From Lepraria neglecta (lineage: Eukaryota > Ascomycota > Lecanoromycetes > Lecanorales > Stereocaulaceae), in assembly GCA_033220425.1 (NCBI GenBank), contig CM065653.1, positions 868,001 through 932,000 on the forward strand: a stretch of 64,000 nucleotides of DNA, given 5' to 3'. This document shows, piece by piece, positions 53,103-64,000 of this stretch (positions are counted from its first letter, which is position 1; each line of letters begins with the position of its first letter). The notes beneath the pieces are model-generated. The model worked only from the letters and a program-made list of their open reading frames with translations. It was not told the DNA's origin and did no database searches. The position numbers and the translations under genes were made by a program.

Positions 53103-56100
53103 ATGTCCTCGGCGTTCACAATGCCAGATTATCGCTCACTCAGACCAGCCGGGCCTTCCCCAGGACCTCCACCTCAACTACCGGAACCAACTCCAAGTAC
53201 AGAAGATGTTTCCGTGCGTCCGATGAGATGTGAGTCCTCATTTCGGTTCAACGGCCCCTTAACATAAGCTGAATACACACCCATCTAGTGAAAGTTCTAT
53301 ATTCCTTCGATAATGAAAACAAGACCAACTGCTTGGCACGATGGCCTCAACCACTCGACATTCGCACGGCGTATCTTGATGAGAACACACAAATCGGTGT
53401 TATTGAATTGAAGACTTGTATACGAGCGATCGTTGCCGCTAGTCCAGAATTGGTCGCGAAGCTGGGTCAAGATTACACGGTCTACGCATACGATTATTCG
53501 GAGTATGAGACGCCACTCGTTGGGCAAGGAATGCTATCATGGGTCCTCGCGTCCTCTTCAACTACACCTTCGGCGCCGGCCCACCAATCACGTACTATCG
53601 TCACTGGACGTGTCTGCAAGAACATGTTGGGGCTATTCTCTAGTAGTTCGCAGCAAACATTGGAAGTGAAACTTCGCCTGGTTCCCGTTCCTACATCTCT
53701 ACAAAGCGAATACATCGAAAGTATGAAGAAGTATAGGGACATTAGTCAAATGATGCCGGAAGGCTTCGATTCTCAGGCGTGGTCAACATTTCTTCAGGCA
53801 AATCCGAACTTTTTCCAACAAGTGAGTCAAAGCAGGAGTCAGTCTCCAGCCGTGGGACCGGGACAGGCAGGAGGGTATGGGATTGAACAGGTTCAACGAT
53901 TGCTTAGTGGGGATGGATATGCGCAGAAGAATAACGATATACAACGCATCCTTCCACAAAACAACAGCTACTCGAATCCGGAAATCGGTTCCCAACTTCC
54001 CCGGCCATCAAGTGCAGCGTCCAGCGTCCAATCTGCGTCAGCACCAAAGCGAGCAAGAGGGAGGCCTCCGGGTCAAAAAGCAGCACCACGTGGCCGTGGT
54101 AGGGGAAAGAAGAATGAACCAAGGCAGGGGTCAATAGATCCTGGCTACGTGAGCAACGAGGAGCGTTTCGAAGAGGGACCAAACAGGAAAAGGGCTAAAG
54201 TCACGCAAGCAGAATGGTCAGGTAAAACAGATTTTGGAAAGCAGCCAGAGTCATTGAGGGTTGCAGCAAGTACAGCAGCATCTGTACGGATTCACCAGCC
54301 TACTGCTATGCGTCCTACCAATAGTCTAGCCAATGCACTCGAAGGACCACCGAGGGAGCCTACACCAATAGCTAATTCTTCCAATCGGATGCAGCGGCCT
54401 CAGCTACCCGCCCCTCGAAGCAGCCTACGACGTGAGTCATTTGCTGGGGAGAGGAAATCATACGCTTCGCCATATGCTCCTGCAGGATCAGTCAAACCTT
54501 CGGAATCGGCCATGACCTCTCCAGAAGTAAGCCAGGCAGGGAGCTCTCCAGTCGACATTGCTTCTTCTCCCCCAGTCTATGGCGGTGGCTCGACCGCGCC
54601 TTCAAGTCCTAATCTTCCCACCCTTCCTCGAAATTGCGATGACTCAGGATTCATGAGTGGCTCGATAGATGACCTTTTCGAAGACGATGAAATGCGACCC
54701 ATTGATGACGAGGATATGGATGTTGCAGCTCAGTATAACAAACGTCCGAATCTACCAGTAGCCCAGACGAGGCAAGACTCAGTAACTCAAACACCTGAAC
54801 CAAATCCTACGCCTTACCAGCTTCCTCTCCCGAACGATCTCGATGAAAAAGCTGCTGTACAGTCCAGGCAGATCGCAAGAAACGCTCGCCTTTTACGCCG
54901 AACAGCCTGGTCAGGAGACCTGGCTCCTCCACCAGTACCTGCCAGTGATCCTATCCGGCCGTCTACCTTAAGTCGCTCGCAAACCTGGTCAGGAATTCTA
55001 GCGCCACATCTAGCGCCACATCCGGCGTCTGACATAACCCTGATGCCGCCAGTGATGGAAACCATATTAAGGCCAACGTCGCGTAATCGAAAAGGAAGTG
55101 AGGGAGGGACCGGTTCTGGTGCCCGAAGGAAACAAGCCATTCAGAGTAAACTTGCGTCGTCTGTCGCAGCAGGCGAAATGCCACCATTCTGTGAGAATTG
55201 CGGTGCTATCGAGACACCGACATGGAGGAAAGCCTGGGTAAAGATCCATAGCGGCACGCCAGAGCATGTCGTCATATCTGAGGAAGAGGGAGGTATCATC
55301 GCGTGGCAGGCCTTGCAGACAGACGACAGCAGAAGTGTATGCCTCTACCGAATCATCAAGAAGTCTGTGCTAAAGACCGATGAAGGCTTTACGGAGATTC
55401 TGCTTTGTAATCGTGAGTAAATTTGAATCGGATTGACAAAGTAATGCTAATGCAGTCGCAGCTTGTGGATTATGGCTGCACACCCGCAAATGCATGAGGC
55501 CAAAAGAGGTCTGGGAGAAACCCCAGAATGGCGGAGATGGAAAGCGGAAACGAACGAGCAGCACCAAGAAGCAGCAGAATGACTCCGGATCTGATCAACC
55601 CGCAAATGAAACATCTGGTACTACGAACTCATACACCAATGCTTCCTCGCCAGCATACGAAGGAGGACACACATATGGGTTGGAGGCCGAACCTCAGCTG
55701 CCCGTCATGAAGCATCGAAGGGCGTCGAGCGCTCAATTGACGTCACCCCAGAGTAAGAGCACAACGATGAATGATGCCTCAGCATTGGCAGCGTTGGAGC
55801 GGGCCATCAAGTCTTCGCCTCACAAATTTGCTGGGACTCAACAAGTTCCTATCGAGGTAGGGGATCTCACACCCCAGCCTACCAGACGGATACTCTTTCC
55901 TTCGCCCACCCAGTCACAAGAAGCGAGGTCGAAGCGCAACTCAAGAGCGGGCTCAGAGAATCAAGATTCCAGATCGAAGGCCTTTGAAGAAGCTGCAAGT
56001 GGAAATTGTGATCCAGCTAACAAGGAGAACTACCCGCCCGTCAGTAAGGAGGATGAGCTGGACCAATTATTCGAAGAGGATCCCTTCATCAACGCCCGCT

Positions 56101-56669
56101 CTACAACTCCCACGCCTACGAACTCTAGCCGAGCGATGATCTTCAAAACCCCTCTCAGGACACCGGGACGACTTCCACCAACAACAGGCGATTTCTTCTC
56201 CTCTGCTGCAAAAGCATTGCTTCGGCCCACGACGACTCCCAAGCGTACACCTACCAAGCATACCGAGCCGCTTGGGGAATTAAGCCCCTTCACCGCCCAT
56301 CTAAACCATCTTCTCTCGGATGCAAATAACGGCAGTCCTGGATCCCAGAACTTTGACTTTCCATCCTTGCCTTCTCTACACAACACACCTGGCCGTCACG
56401 TACGGACCATGGACTTCGACTTCTCGCAATTCGATTCACAAGATCTGCTGAGTACAGATGTACCTATGCCCAGTAGTCCTCCTGCTTGGTTTGGCGTATA
56501 CGAAGATCCGATTGAGCAGGGAGATGGCTCTTTATGGGGCGACTTTCAATTTCCCAACTCTGCATCCCCGCCGGACGAAGAGCTGCCGGGAGGGAAAGAG
56601 CCGAAGTCACCTGGCTTGGTGGTAGACGAGGATAGGAGCCGTAGTGCTGACTTTGAAGCTATGGCCTGA
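53103..56669 (+). CDS. Ams2/Spt21-like protein with a split GATA-type zinc finger
   Basis: Exons 53103-53229, 53289-55412 and 55462-56669 give 1152 residues. An N-terminal folded domain (about 43-180; KVLYSFDNENKTNCLARWPQ, then VIELKTCIRAIVAASPEL) resembles Spt21/Ams2 proteins, which control histone gene expression. A long disordered region follows, with an AT-hook-like block (PKRARGRPPGQKAAPRGRGR). The zinc finger is CENCGAIETPTWRKAW, then an insert of about 50 residues, then LLCNPCGLWLHTRK. The second intron falls inside the finger, and splicing restores CNPCG. The C-terminal part has phospho-site-like SP/TP motifs and DEL/acidic clusters. It is probably nuclear. Direct DNA binding is likely but the site is unknown. 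Confidence 0.85.
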
Positions 56670-57104
56670 TTTATGCTTTGAATAAAAGCAGACTTCTATT
56701 GATGAGAGCGTTGATATTGTACATGCTATGCCATAATGGCTTCATGCATGATCGCCACCATGAGCTCCATCTAAGAGAGACAATGGATTGGCTATGGATA
56801 GAATTGAGAACAGGATACCAATGTGTAGTTGCTTCAAAAGATTCTGAGGGTGTTACTGAGAGGCCCGAGTATGAAATCACGAAGAGGCAGCACTTCTTTA
56901 GAATAAATCTGTTTCCTGGAGCTTTCAATCACATCTCGCTATATTCGTAACGCAAAACGCTTTGCATCGGACTTCCTGTTCGCTGTCTCCCCCGCCCTAA
57001 TCCTGGGCTATTCCTCAATAGATCGCAAATGAACCATGACGGGGTATGTCTAAGCATTATCTCTATTCGTGCATTTATTTCGTCCCATATTCCTCTTCTC
57101 CAGC
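56670..57104. other. Convergent 3' region
   Basis: This 435-base gap lies between the convergent GATA-finger and RPA3 genes. No gene is supported; a 90-codon frame on the plus strand has no motif. Confidence 0.45.
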
Positions 57105-57572
57105 TCAGTCATTGCTCTCGTAAAAGATTTCCTTGTACCGATGTGTAGCGTCCACGACCGCTTCGACGGCGTTGAAATCTGCAAAGCCACCCAATGGTTT
57201 AGCCATTCTCTCCTAGATGCCCGCTTACATCATAGGATAGCGAACATGGCTCACCTATGTTTGACCCGAAATCTGTAGCCTGGAGCACCTTGACGCTCAA
57301 ATCCGGCTGCACCTTCCCAACTATCTCGACTGCGTTGTTCAGGCTAAGGTGTGCATCCTGCTTCCTCCATTAGCCAATCGACCATCTCAACAGCCCTTTA
57401 ACGACGTCCGGAGAGTGCGTACCCGATTCAAATGCAGATTAATAGAGCCATTAGCATCGATCGTAGCTGTATCACCGCGCAGAGAGACCACTTTGCCGAG
57501 GATACGAACGATTTGGTTGGTGAATGAGTCGAGGTATTTTGCGTGAATGCGGGGGGTTGCTTCGGATGCCAT
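57105..57572 (-). CDS. RFA3: Replication protein A subunit 3
   Basis: Exons 57572-57423, 57357-57255 and 57178-57105 give 108 residues, the usual size of RPA14. It starts MASEATPRIHAKYLDSFTNQ and continues VRILGKVVSL, TIDANGSINLHLNR, DAHLSLNNAVEIVGKV and VKVLQATDFG. It ends with the C-terminal helix FNAVEAVVDATHRYKEIFYE. This is a single OB fold plus the trimerisation helix. It forms the single-strand-binding RPA trimer with RPA1 and RPA2 in replication and repair. The exon joins complete OB-fold strands. Confidence 0.93.
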
Positions 57573-58468
57573 TGCTGGTGAGCTTGAGGGTGGATGGATG
57601 GGATAAGATTGTACGGTGATGGAATTGGCGGGGGCAAGAGTTGTGGAGACACGCGTAAAAAAGTTGACGCGGTGTCACGTGCTGTCGCGCTAAGGGTTTC
57701 ATCAGAGCCTCGGCGATCATGGAATTGAATTTCGGCTTGCAAGACTTCATTGTCTCTAGCATTGATAATCCAGCGTTGAAAGTCTATGTACAGCTGTAGA
57801 ACTGTTTCCTTTTCTTGTTACACCTTTCGCTCTGGTGTTCCTTGCATGACTTCACCGCTTCAACCTGCTCTCAGAAAAATTCGTTGCCTGAATGCCTTAA
57901 TAACCGAGTAGTCTTCCTTTTTCGCTGCAAGCTTGATGTCACTTTTCATATGCGTTAAATCCATTACCTGCTTTAATAGGGAAAGATTAAGCCTCAAGGG
58001 TCTGCTGCGGGGAACCATCGTTGGCGACCTCGGGTACATTCGTACCTTCCCAATATGGAAGAACGGGCACCACCGCAGCAATTGGAGGATCTGCTCGGTC
58101 TCCGGAAGAAGCTTATCGAGGGAACGAAACGGCATTTAACGGTGACAGCTTCGACCACGGATTTCCTGTTTGATTGGACGAACTCCGTGTGATGTCATGC
58201 ATTTAGAAAGCGGCGAGATGGCAGTAAGACCTAGGACCCAGGTAGGCAGGTACCCGTGAAACTCTCCCTTGCACCTTCCCCAACGGTATTGAATGTGCTT
58301 GATGATGAAGTGGGGGAGAGTGAAATGCGGGACGGCGTCATGCTGTTCTCCATAGTGAAGGTCGATTTTGCAAGTGAAAAAAGTCTCAGAGCTTTAAGAT
58401 GCTCATATCCCCGCAGTCCTAATTTTCTCTTGTCTTTCATCTCTACTCCTAGAATCCTCCCTCTCATC
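57573..58468. other. Divergent intergenic region between RPA3 and the carboxypeptidase
   Basis: This 896-base gap must hold both promoters. A 91-codon minus-strand frame (57860-58135) is listed separately. Nothing else is supported. Confidence 0.4.
57860..58135 (-). CDS. Possible small protein, unrecognised
   Basis: An ATG-started frame of 91 codons has a charged C-terminal half (DLTHMKSDIKLAAKKEDYSV, then IKAFRQRIF) that could be helical, and a polar N-terminus. No family is recognised and no splice support exists. It may be chance. Confidence 0.25.
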   Translation of the reverse strand: MPFRSLDKLLPETEQILQLLRWCPFFHIGKVRMYPRSPTMVPRSRPLRLNLSLLKQVMDLTHMKSDIKLAAKKEDYSVIKAFRQRIFLRAG

Positions 58469-60372
58469 ATGTTTCTCAGAAGTCTCAAGTCTGCCTCTCT
58501 GGCCTTGGGCTTGCTTTCCTCATCCTTCACAACCGAGGCGTTCCCGAGCCTTGAGCCAAGACAGGTCCCTGCAAATGCAACAGGTGTGAATACAATTAAA
58601 TCGCCCACCGGCGTTACCATTCGTTATAAAGAGCCTGGAAAAGAGGGTGTTTGTGAGACCACGCCTGGCGTCGGCTCATATGCTGGCTATGTCGACCTCG
58701 CTCCAGACTCACATACATTCTTTTGGTTCTTTGAGGCGCGACACAACCCTGAAACAGCGCCCCTTACACTCTGGTTGAATGGTGGTCCTGGCAGTGATTC
58801 GCTCATCGGTCTTTTCCAAGGTGCGTGCAATTCATCGATTGAACATCAATGTGCTAATAATTGCAGAATTGGGTCCCTGCAATGTTACCCAAAACCTCAC
58901 TACAGTTGTAAACGAGAATTCTTGGAGTGAAGTATCGAACCTGCTGTTCATTTCGCAACCACTCGGAACTGGCTTTTCATACGCCGAGGAAGAGGCGGGA
59001 AGCCTGAATCCCTTCACTGGAGAGGTTGAGAACTCAACCTATGGCGTGACCGGAGAATGGCCTTACGATTCGTCCTCGATTGGCACAACAGATATGGCAG
59101 CCATGGCTGCATGGCACATTCTTCAAGGATTCCTCAGCGCCCTGCCTCAATTGGACGGCAATGTTAAAAACAAGACCTTCAATCTCTGGACTGAGTCTTA
59201 CGGCGGCCACTATGGTCCGGTGTTTTACAATTATTTCTACGAGCAGAATGCGTTGATTGCCAATGGGACCGCGAATGGCACGGAGCTTATCTTTGATACA
59301 CTTGGCATTGGCAATGGCATCATCAGCGAATCGATCCAGGCACCCTACTACCCGGAATTCGCTGTGAATAATACCTACGGGATTAAGGCCGTCAATGACA
59401 CCGTCTATGAATACATGAAATTTGCCTGCTACATGATTGGCGGTTGTCTCGACCTTTGTGCCCAGTGCGAGCAGGTCAACAGATCAACAGACGTGGGTCA
59501 GCAGTACTGCTTCCAAGCAACCGATCAGTGCAGAACCAACGTGGAGTCTCCATACTACATGTACAGCGGCCGCGGTGTCTATGAGTAAGCACTCATCTCC
59601 CTTACCCTAAAACATCCACTCACATCTCGCCAGCATCCGGCACCCATACGTAGACCCCACACCTCCCACATATTTCGCAAAATACCTAAACCTCCCCAAC
59701 GTGCAAAACGCGTTGGGCGTGAACCTCAACTACACGGAATCCAACAACGACGTCTACTATGCCTTCCAAAAATCCGGCGATTTCTCCTACCCCAATTTCC
59801 TCACCGATCTCGAAATGATCCTCAACAATTCCGTCCGCGTAGCTATGTACCACGGGGATGCAGACTACATCTGCAACTGGTTCGGCGGGCAGGCCGTCTC
59901 CCTTGCTGTCAATTATACGCACTCTGCCGAATTCAGAGCGGCGGATTACGCGCCGTTTGTGGTTGATGGGACGGAGTATGGTGAGGTGAGACAGTACGGC
60001 AATTTCTCATTTTTGAGAATTTATGAGGCGGGGCATGAAGTGCCGTTCTACCAGCCTCTTGCTTCGCTGGAGATGTTTAAGAGGGTGCTGGATAACGTCG
60101 ACCTTGCGACTGGAGAGGAAGCCTTGACGGGCATGTATGAAACTAATGGCACGGCTAATGCTACGTATACGGAGCCGTATGTGGCTATTCCGTCTGTGAC
60201 GGGCAGTGAAGCGGCGCCTAGTTATACGGCTGCTATTACGAACCCAATCACGAGCGTACCGGTTGAGAGCGTGGCTACGGTTAGTAGTGCGAGCTCGGCG
60301 GCAAGTGCGTCTACGACGGAGGCAGAGGAATATGCGAGGTGGGTGAGGAGGGAGATAGACCTCTCGGGTTGA
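58469..60372 (+). CDS. Secreted serine carboxypeptidase (S10)
   Basis: Exons 58469-58820, 58867-59584 and 59634-60372 give 602 residues. A signal peptide ([20 protein letters not shown]) precedes a short pro-region. S10 motifs are [31 protein letters not shown], the nucleophile loop [12 protein letters not shown] with Ser228, the Asp loop [14 protein letters not shown], and the His loop [11 protein letters not shown]. Many Asn-x-Ser/Thr sites and paired Cys agree with secretion or vacuolar routing. The tail beyond residue 540 is Ser/Thr/Ala-rich. The residue before the Ser loop Glu is Thr, where Gly is usual (GESYGG). It should release C-terminal amino acids from peptides at acid pH. Confidence 0.93.
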
Positions 60373-62994
60373 TAGATGCAGAGCTTGGGGCAGTCCCCAA
60401 TTCGAAAGCGAGACTATCAGGGTGAATAGACACTTGATGACCCATTAATATGAATTCTCTCCATCACCCAGTTTTGGCTCATATAAGTGGCTTTCCCAAT
60501 GTGTTTGGACTGGCTGTTTGCTGTGTGCACTATTCGTCCGCCGAGTGTGCTGTAGGAATCAAGGCCTGTTTGCTTTCTGCTTTTTTTTTGACTCTCTTAC
60601 CTTTGAAAAACGAAAGTTAGTAGTAGGCTTTAATCGTTGGTCTTAAAGCGATCCCTCCCCAGAATGACATTTCCTCTCCCTCTTTGCTTTAATAGAGTAA
60701 TAACCGGAGATCAAAGCTGTCTTACCTTAATTTTGACTGCCAAAGAGTTAGCTGACGTGTCAGCCTGTATCTCCAATCCGGATGACAGCGAAAGCTTGAA
60801 TATGTATGTAGAGTGCTGAGATGGACTAGACCGGGGGGACGGGGAGAGGAGAGATAGGCGTGCAAGCAAGCGCATGTTTCTGGGGTTGAGGCGTTTGTGG
60901 ATTTCGGGTTACTGTTTGGTGGGATAAGGTGTGGTTGATGGTCGTAATGTTGAGGGAAGGAGGGTGGTTGAGATGGGAGAGATTGTGGTTTTGTTTATGG
61001 GATGGATAGATGGTTGTCTGCAAGGAGAGGAAATGAATGGCAGGCTGGTGGAATCGAGAGGCATTGATGCGATGAAGGTCTGGACATTTGCAGGTGGTGG
61101 TAGTCGGTGATGATTTAGAAAGTGTCGTAGGATGGAGGATAGGTATATATTGCCATGGTGAGTGATAGGTCCTAGAAGTTTTGATTCTCGACTTTGGACA
61201 GCACTTTGTGATAGGTAGAGATGAAGGAGCATCTTCAGACGCATGGAAGGAGGTTCGTTTGGGGTTGGAATGATAGACGATATGTCATTTGTATGTCTTC
61301 TTGTCATTTTTGCTTTGTCGTAAGAGTTGAGTCTTCTTCTGTTGCAAGTGGGTATTTGCTTCAGAGGATTACTTGAAGTCCTTTAACATAAGATATTATA
61401 CAGATTAAGAAAAGATAATTCTTGCTTGTTGTGATTTCGAAGTTGAATTTTTGATTTTCTTTAAAATTATCTAAGATAGATGTTCAACTCCGGCTATTCA
61501 GTTGCTCCCTTCTCTTTGGATGATTAAAGCTAAGAATGGGCGTCTTGGTTGTTTGGGAAGATAGAGTGTAAAGAACAATGGAGTGTGACAAAATTTTAAC
61601 AATTGGCGAGAAGCTAAAGGCAGCTTTCACTTACCAATTTGATGCCATTAAGAGGATTATTGACGAATGAACTTGGAGGAAAGCAGAGAAAGTAATATTG
61701 GGGATATCCGAAATTGTTACTGACTCGGCCGAACGAGAAATGTTATTGCCCTTTATTGATTGGTTGACTCGATGGTTGACTCGTGCCCTCGGCATCCAGG
61801 CGTCGATATGGGATGTCGCCGATAACATGAACCGAAACATTCCAAAGGATGCGATAACAAACCCCAAACAATTCATACTACTCCGCTTCAAGTAGTAATT
61901 TGAGGATAAGTCTTTAAACTTGCTCAACCTAAAAGCGACCGGCAGGCCTTGTAGGGCTGTCACCCGGAACTCTCAATTTTCCTACCCCGGGGTACAGCTC
62001 TAGGGGCCTCTTAGGGCTCGAGCGAAAATTTACAGTACTCTATAGATCGCCAACTAGACAAGTTTCGATAATAGTTTTAGTACAAAAGTTATAGAGATAA
62101 GACCTATAATATGCGCGAAAATATTTTCTCAAACGCTATATCTGTAGAGTTAGAGAGGGGCTGCCGGCTGGGGAGTTCTGCCGATTGAGGGGTGAAACCT
62201 TCTACCTCCGCTGCCCCTGGTCTTGCGTAAGGATTTCTGTTGAGAGATGATGACATGCAACTGTTGTATAAGCCACGCCATTGATACCTAGTGGCGAACC
62301 AATGCGGTATGATGCATTGGCCTTCAAAGATCGGCCAAGCAGTCCCACGACCTTGCTTTTGCTTTTGTGATCTACACCAGTTCAGACTGGTGCAAAAGGT
62401 TGGCACGACGTCTGACTGGCTAGGCAGGAACATCCGTATGTTAATCCGGGCATCGGATTTTGCTAAGAAATCGAGATGTGGCGCGCCCCCGCTAATTGGC
62501 AACATCGGAAAGTTGGAATTGCCATGGGCCTGCCGGTCAGGCCTCCGATCGAGAGGGGACGCTGCTTTGTCTTTTCCATTTCAAACTGCTTCATCCCACT
62601 TCAACGCCACTTCCCTCACAGCCCGCCTTAGTTTCAACGTGATAAGACACATAACGTTGTATCGAGGTCAAGGGTATTGTCAAGCAGATCCTCTTAAAAT
62701 TGACAATTGGGTTGCAATTCCAGCAGGAGCTTTTGTGTTGATTTTCGGAGCTGTACTCCGCAAGTGACAACTGCCCTTGGCAGCCACTTTTGCCACCTTT
62801 GGAGCTTGCTCCGGACAGACAATCTCAACGACAACTTTCTCTGAGATTCGAATTGCAAAGCAAAAATAAACTGCGAGACGCTTCACGAAGGATATAGGTT
62901 CGTCCTTACCCATTGTTGCCAGGCCAGCTCTACGCGTCCACTCGCGCTGACAATTTGCCAGATTCTTGACCTACCTTTGACGGTCACCTCCAGC
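60373..62994. other. Gene-poor 2.6-kb region upstream of the bZIP gene
   Basis: No gene is supported. 60820-61300 is G-rich on the plus strand. Repeat copy B lies at 61938-62213. The last 700 bases are probably the promoter and leader of the bZIP gene. Open frames near 61631 and 62291 have no motifs. Confidence 0.5.
61938..62213. repeat. Dispersed repeat, copy B
   Basis: This stretch matches copy A at 31195-31602 in the same orientation. The first about 37 bases (ACCGGCAGGCCTTGTAGGGC onward) are the same, as are about 110 bases of the 3' block (CAACTAGACAAGTTTCGATA to GCTGCCGG). The middle is shorter and different. Just after the inner CTGCCGG, copy B holds about 15 extra bases before GGGGTGAA resumes. 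It encodes nothing. Confidence 0.75.
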
Positions 62995-64000
62995 ATGACA
63001 ACTACCACCCAGCGGTACATGCCTCTGAGTACCTACGGACCTGCAAACATGTTTGCCCAACCCATCAGCCGCAACCTACCCAAGAGCGACGAGTTTGTGA
63101 AAGTGTTTGGCAACGGGGCTCCCAGTCCGCGCACCATACAGCCACAACAGACGGAGAAGCAGGCATCTCGTGGAGCCAATCTGCGACAACTGAACACCGA
63201 TGAGTCCTCCTTCTTCGATTTCGACCCTCCATCGAATACTGGGTCACCATTCCAACATGGAGGATTCTCGACTCCCGGCGCCTCCGGAATGCCGTGGGGA
63301 ACGGATCTCAATGACTTTCATCCCCTATCACCACCAGACTCTGCGGTATTCAGTCCCAAGGACTGGCCATACGGCATTGGGTACCAGCAGCCAACCCCTG
63401 CCAACATCCTCACCAAAATCGACCCCGCCAACACTCGAGCACAGTATGGCCAGGTAACACCACCAGATGACGAGAATGACAATGAGAGCCTACTCGGGCT
63501 GTATGAGGAACGGCACATGCAGCCAATGCAAGATGGTTCAACAGCCAGGAAGCGCAAGCGTAACGTTTCAACAATCAATGAGCAAACTTCTCAATCACCA
63601 AAGCGTGCTCGCAAATATGCTTCACGTGGCGCCTCCAATACGGCGGAGTCAAACAAGCCAGAGGATGCTAAGCGATCCAAGTTTTTAGAGCGTAATCGCG
63701 TCGCTGCATCCAAGTGTCGCCAGAAGAAAAAGGAGTGGACTCAGAATCTTGAGAACCGAGCTCGAGATTTACAGAAGAACAACAATTCTCTTCGGATGAT
63801 AGTCGACTCTCTCCGCCAGGAAATTCTTTTCCTGAAGGGAGAGATGCTCAAGCATAACAGCTGCGGCTGCGAGCATATCCAGGAGTTCATGAAGTTGGGA
63901 AGCAACGACTTCTCTGATTTTAAGGACGACACCATCTTCAAGCGAGAACAGAGCCCAATCCAGAGCATGCCAGGAAGCCGCATGGGGAATGTCAGTGCTG
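62995..64000 (+). CDS. atfA: ATF/CREB-type bZIP transcription factor, 5' part (AtfA/Atf1-like)
   Basis: One open frame starts MTTTTQRYMPLSTYGPANMF and runs 335 codons to the window edge without a stop. The N-terminal half carries Atf1-type regions (ESSFFDFDPPSNTGSPFQ; DFHPLSPPDSAVFSPKDWPY) linked in relatives to MAP-kinase and osmostress response. The bZIP has a basic region (FLERNRVAASKCRQKKKEW) and then heptads (LENRARDLQKNNNSLRMIVD, SLRQEILFLKGEM). The CGCEHIQEF block that follows is typical of the family. The protein should be nuclear and bind CRE-like TGACGT sites. The C-terminus is outside the window. Confidence 0.92.
   Translation, partial: MTTTTQRYMPLSTYGPANMFAQPISRNLPKSDEFVKVFGNGAPSPRTIQPQQTEKQASRGANLRQLNTDESSFFDFDPPSNTGSPFQHGGFSTPGASGMPWGTDLNDFHPLSPPDSAVFSPKDWPYGIGYQQPTPANILTKIDPANTRAQYGQVTPPDDENDNESLLGLYEERHMQPMQDGSTARKRKRNVSTINEQTSQSPKRARKYASRGASNTAESNKPEDAKRSKFLERNRVAASKCRQKKKEWTQNLENRARDLQKNNNSLRMIVDSLRQEILFLKGEMLKHNSCGCEHIQEFMKLGSNDFSDFKDDTIFKREQSPIQSMPGSRMGNVSA

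Noticed and set aside
62291-62767. A 158-codon plus-strand frame upstream of the bZIP gene
   Set aside because: No motif and it probably lies in the promoter or leader of the bZIP gene.

Overview
This 64-kb window is nuclear DNA of a filamentous ascomycete fungus (Pezizomycotina). The evidence is dense genes with many short introns of about 46-140 bases (GT...AG, CTAAC/CTGAC-type branch sites), a Zn2Cys6 regulator, an ATF/CREB bZIP factor, an Ams2/Spt21-like GATA-finger protein, SNF4, and EFL1/ALB1/LAS1 ribosome-assembly genes. A leotiomycete-like relative is only a guess. I rebuilt exon-intron structures by hand from splice signals and reading-frame continuity.

Layout. 1-10.7 kb: a vWA-domain protein, then a mitochondrial group (IMP1-like protease, translation factor IF-3, EF-Tu; the last two head to head), then the ribosome-assembly GTPase EFL1. 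10.8-13.3 kb: a decayed O-methyltransferase. 13.3-24.5 kb: Zn2Cys6 regulator, double-PH protein, T5orf172 (GIY-YIG-like) gene with an in-frame stop, ALB1, and MFAP1-like splicing protein. 24.7-29.9 kb: TRAPP subunit, membrane-anchored ubiquitin protease, NAD kinase. 29.9-33.6 kb is gene-poor and holds one copy of a dispersed repeat. 33.6-43.1 kb: a conserved-looking acidic protein, LAS1, SNF4, and a large RhoGAP.

43.8-45.5 kb holds the most unusual feature: six diverged tandem copies of a unit of about 285 bases with RNA-like architecture. It has conserved small hairpins with compensatory changes, a variable hairpin whose sequence differs completely between copies, a box-B-like GGTTCGAT and a terminal T run. 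I know of no described family that fits.

45.8-58 kb: RPS29, an OBAP/DUF1264 protein, glyoxalase II and dihydroxyacetone kinase (head to head), SmD2, the Ams2/Spt21-like protein, and RPA3. 58-64 kb: a secreted serine carboxypeptidase, a long gene-poor stretch with the second copy of the dispersed repeat, and the 5' part of an AtfA-like bZIP gene that runs off the end.

Together the genes are mostly housekeeping: mitochondrial translation, 60S maturation, splicing, energy sensing, triose/methylglyoxal metabolism and DNA replication. Accessory material is limited to the O-methyltransferase remnant, the T5orf172 gene, the dispersed repeat pair and the structured repeat cluster.
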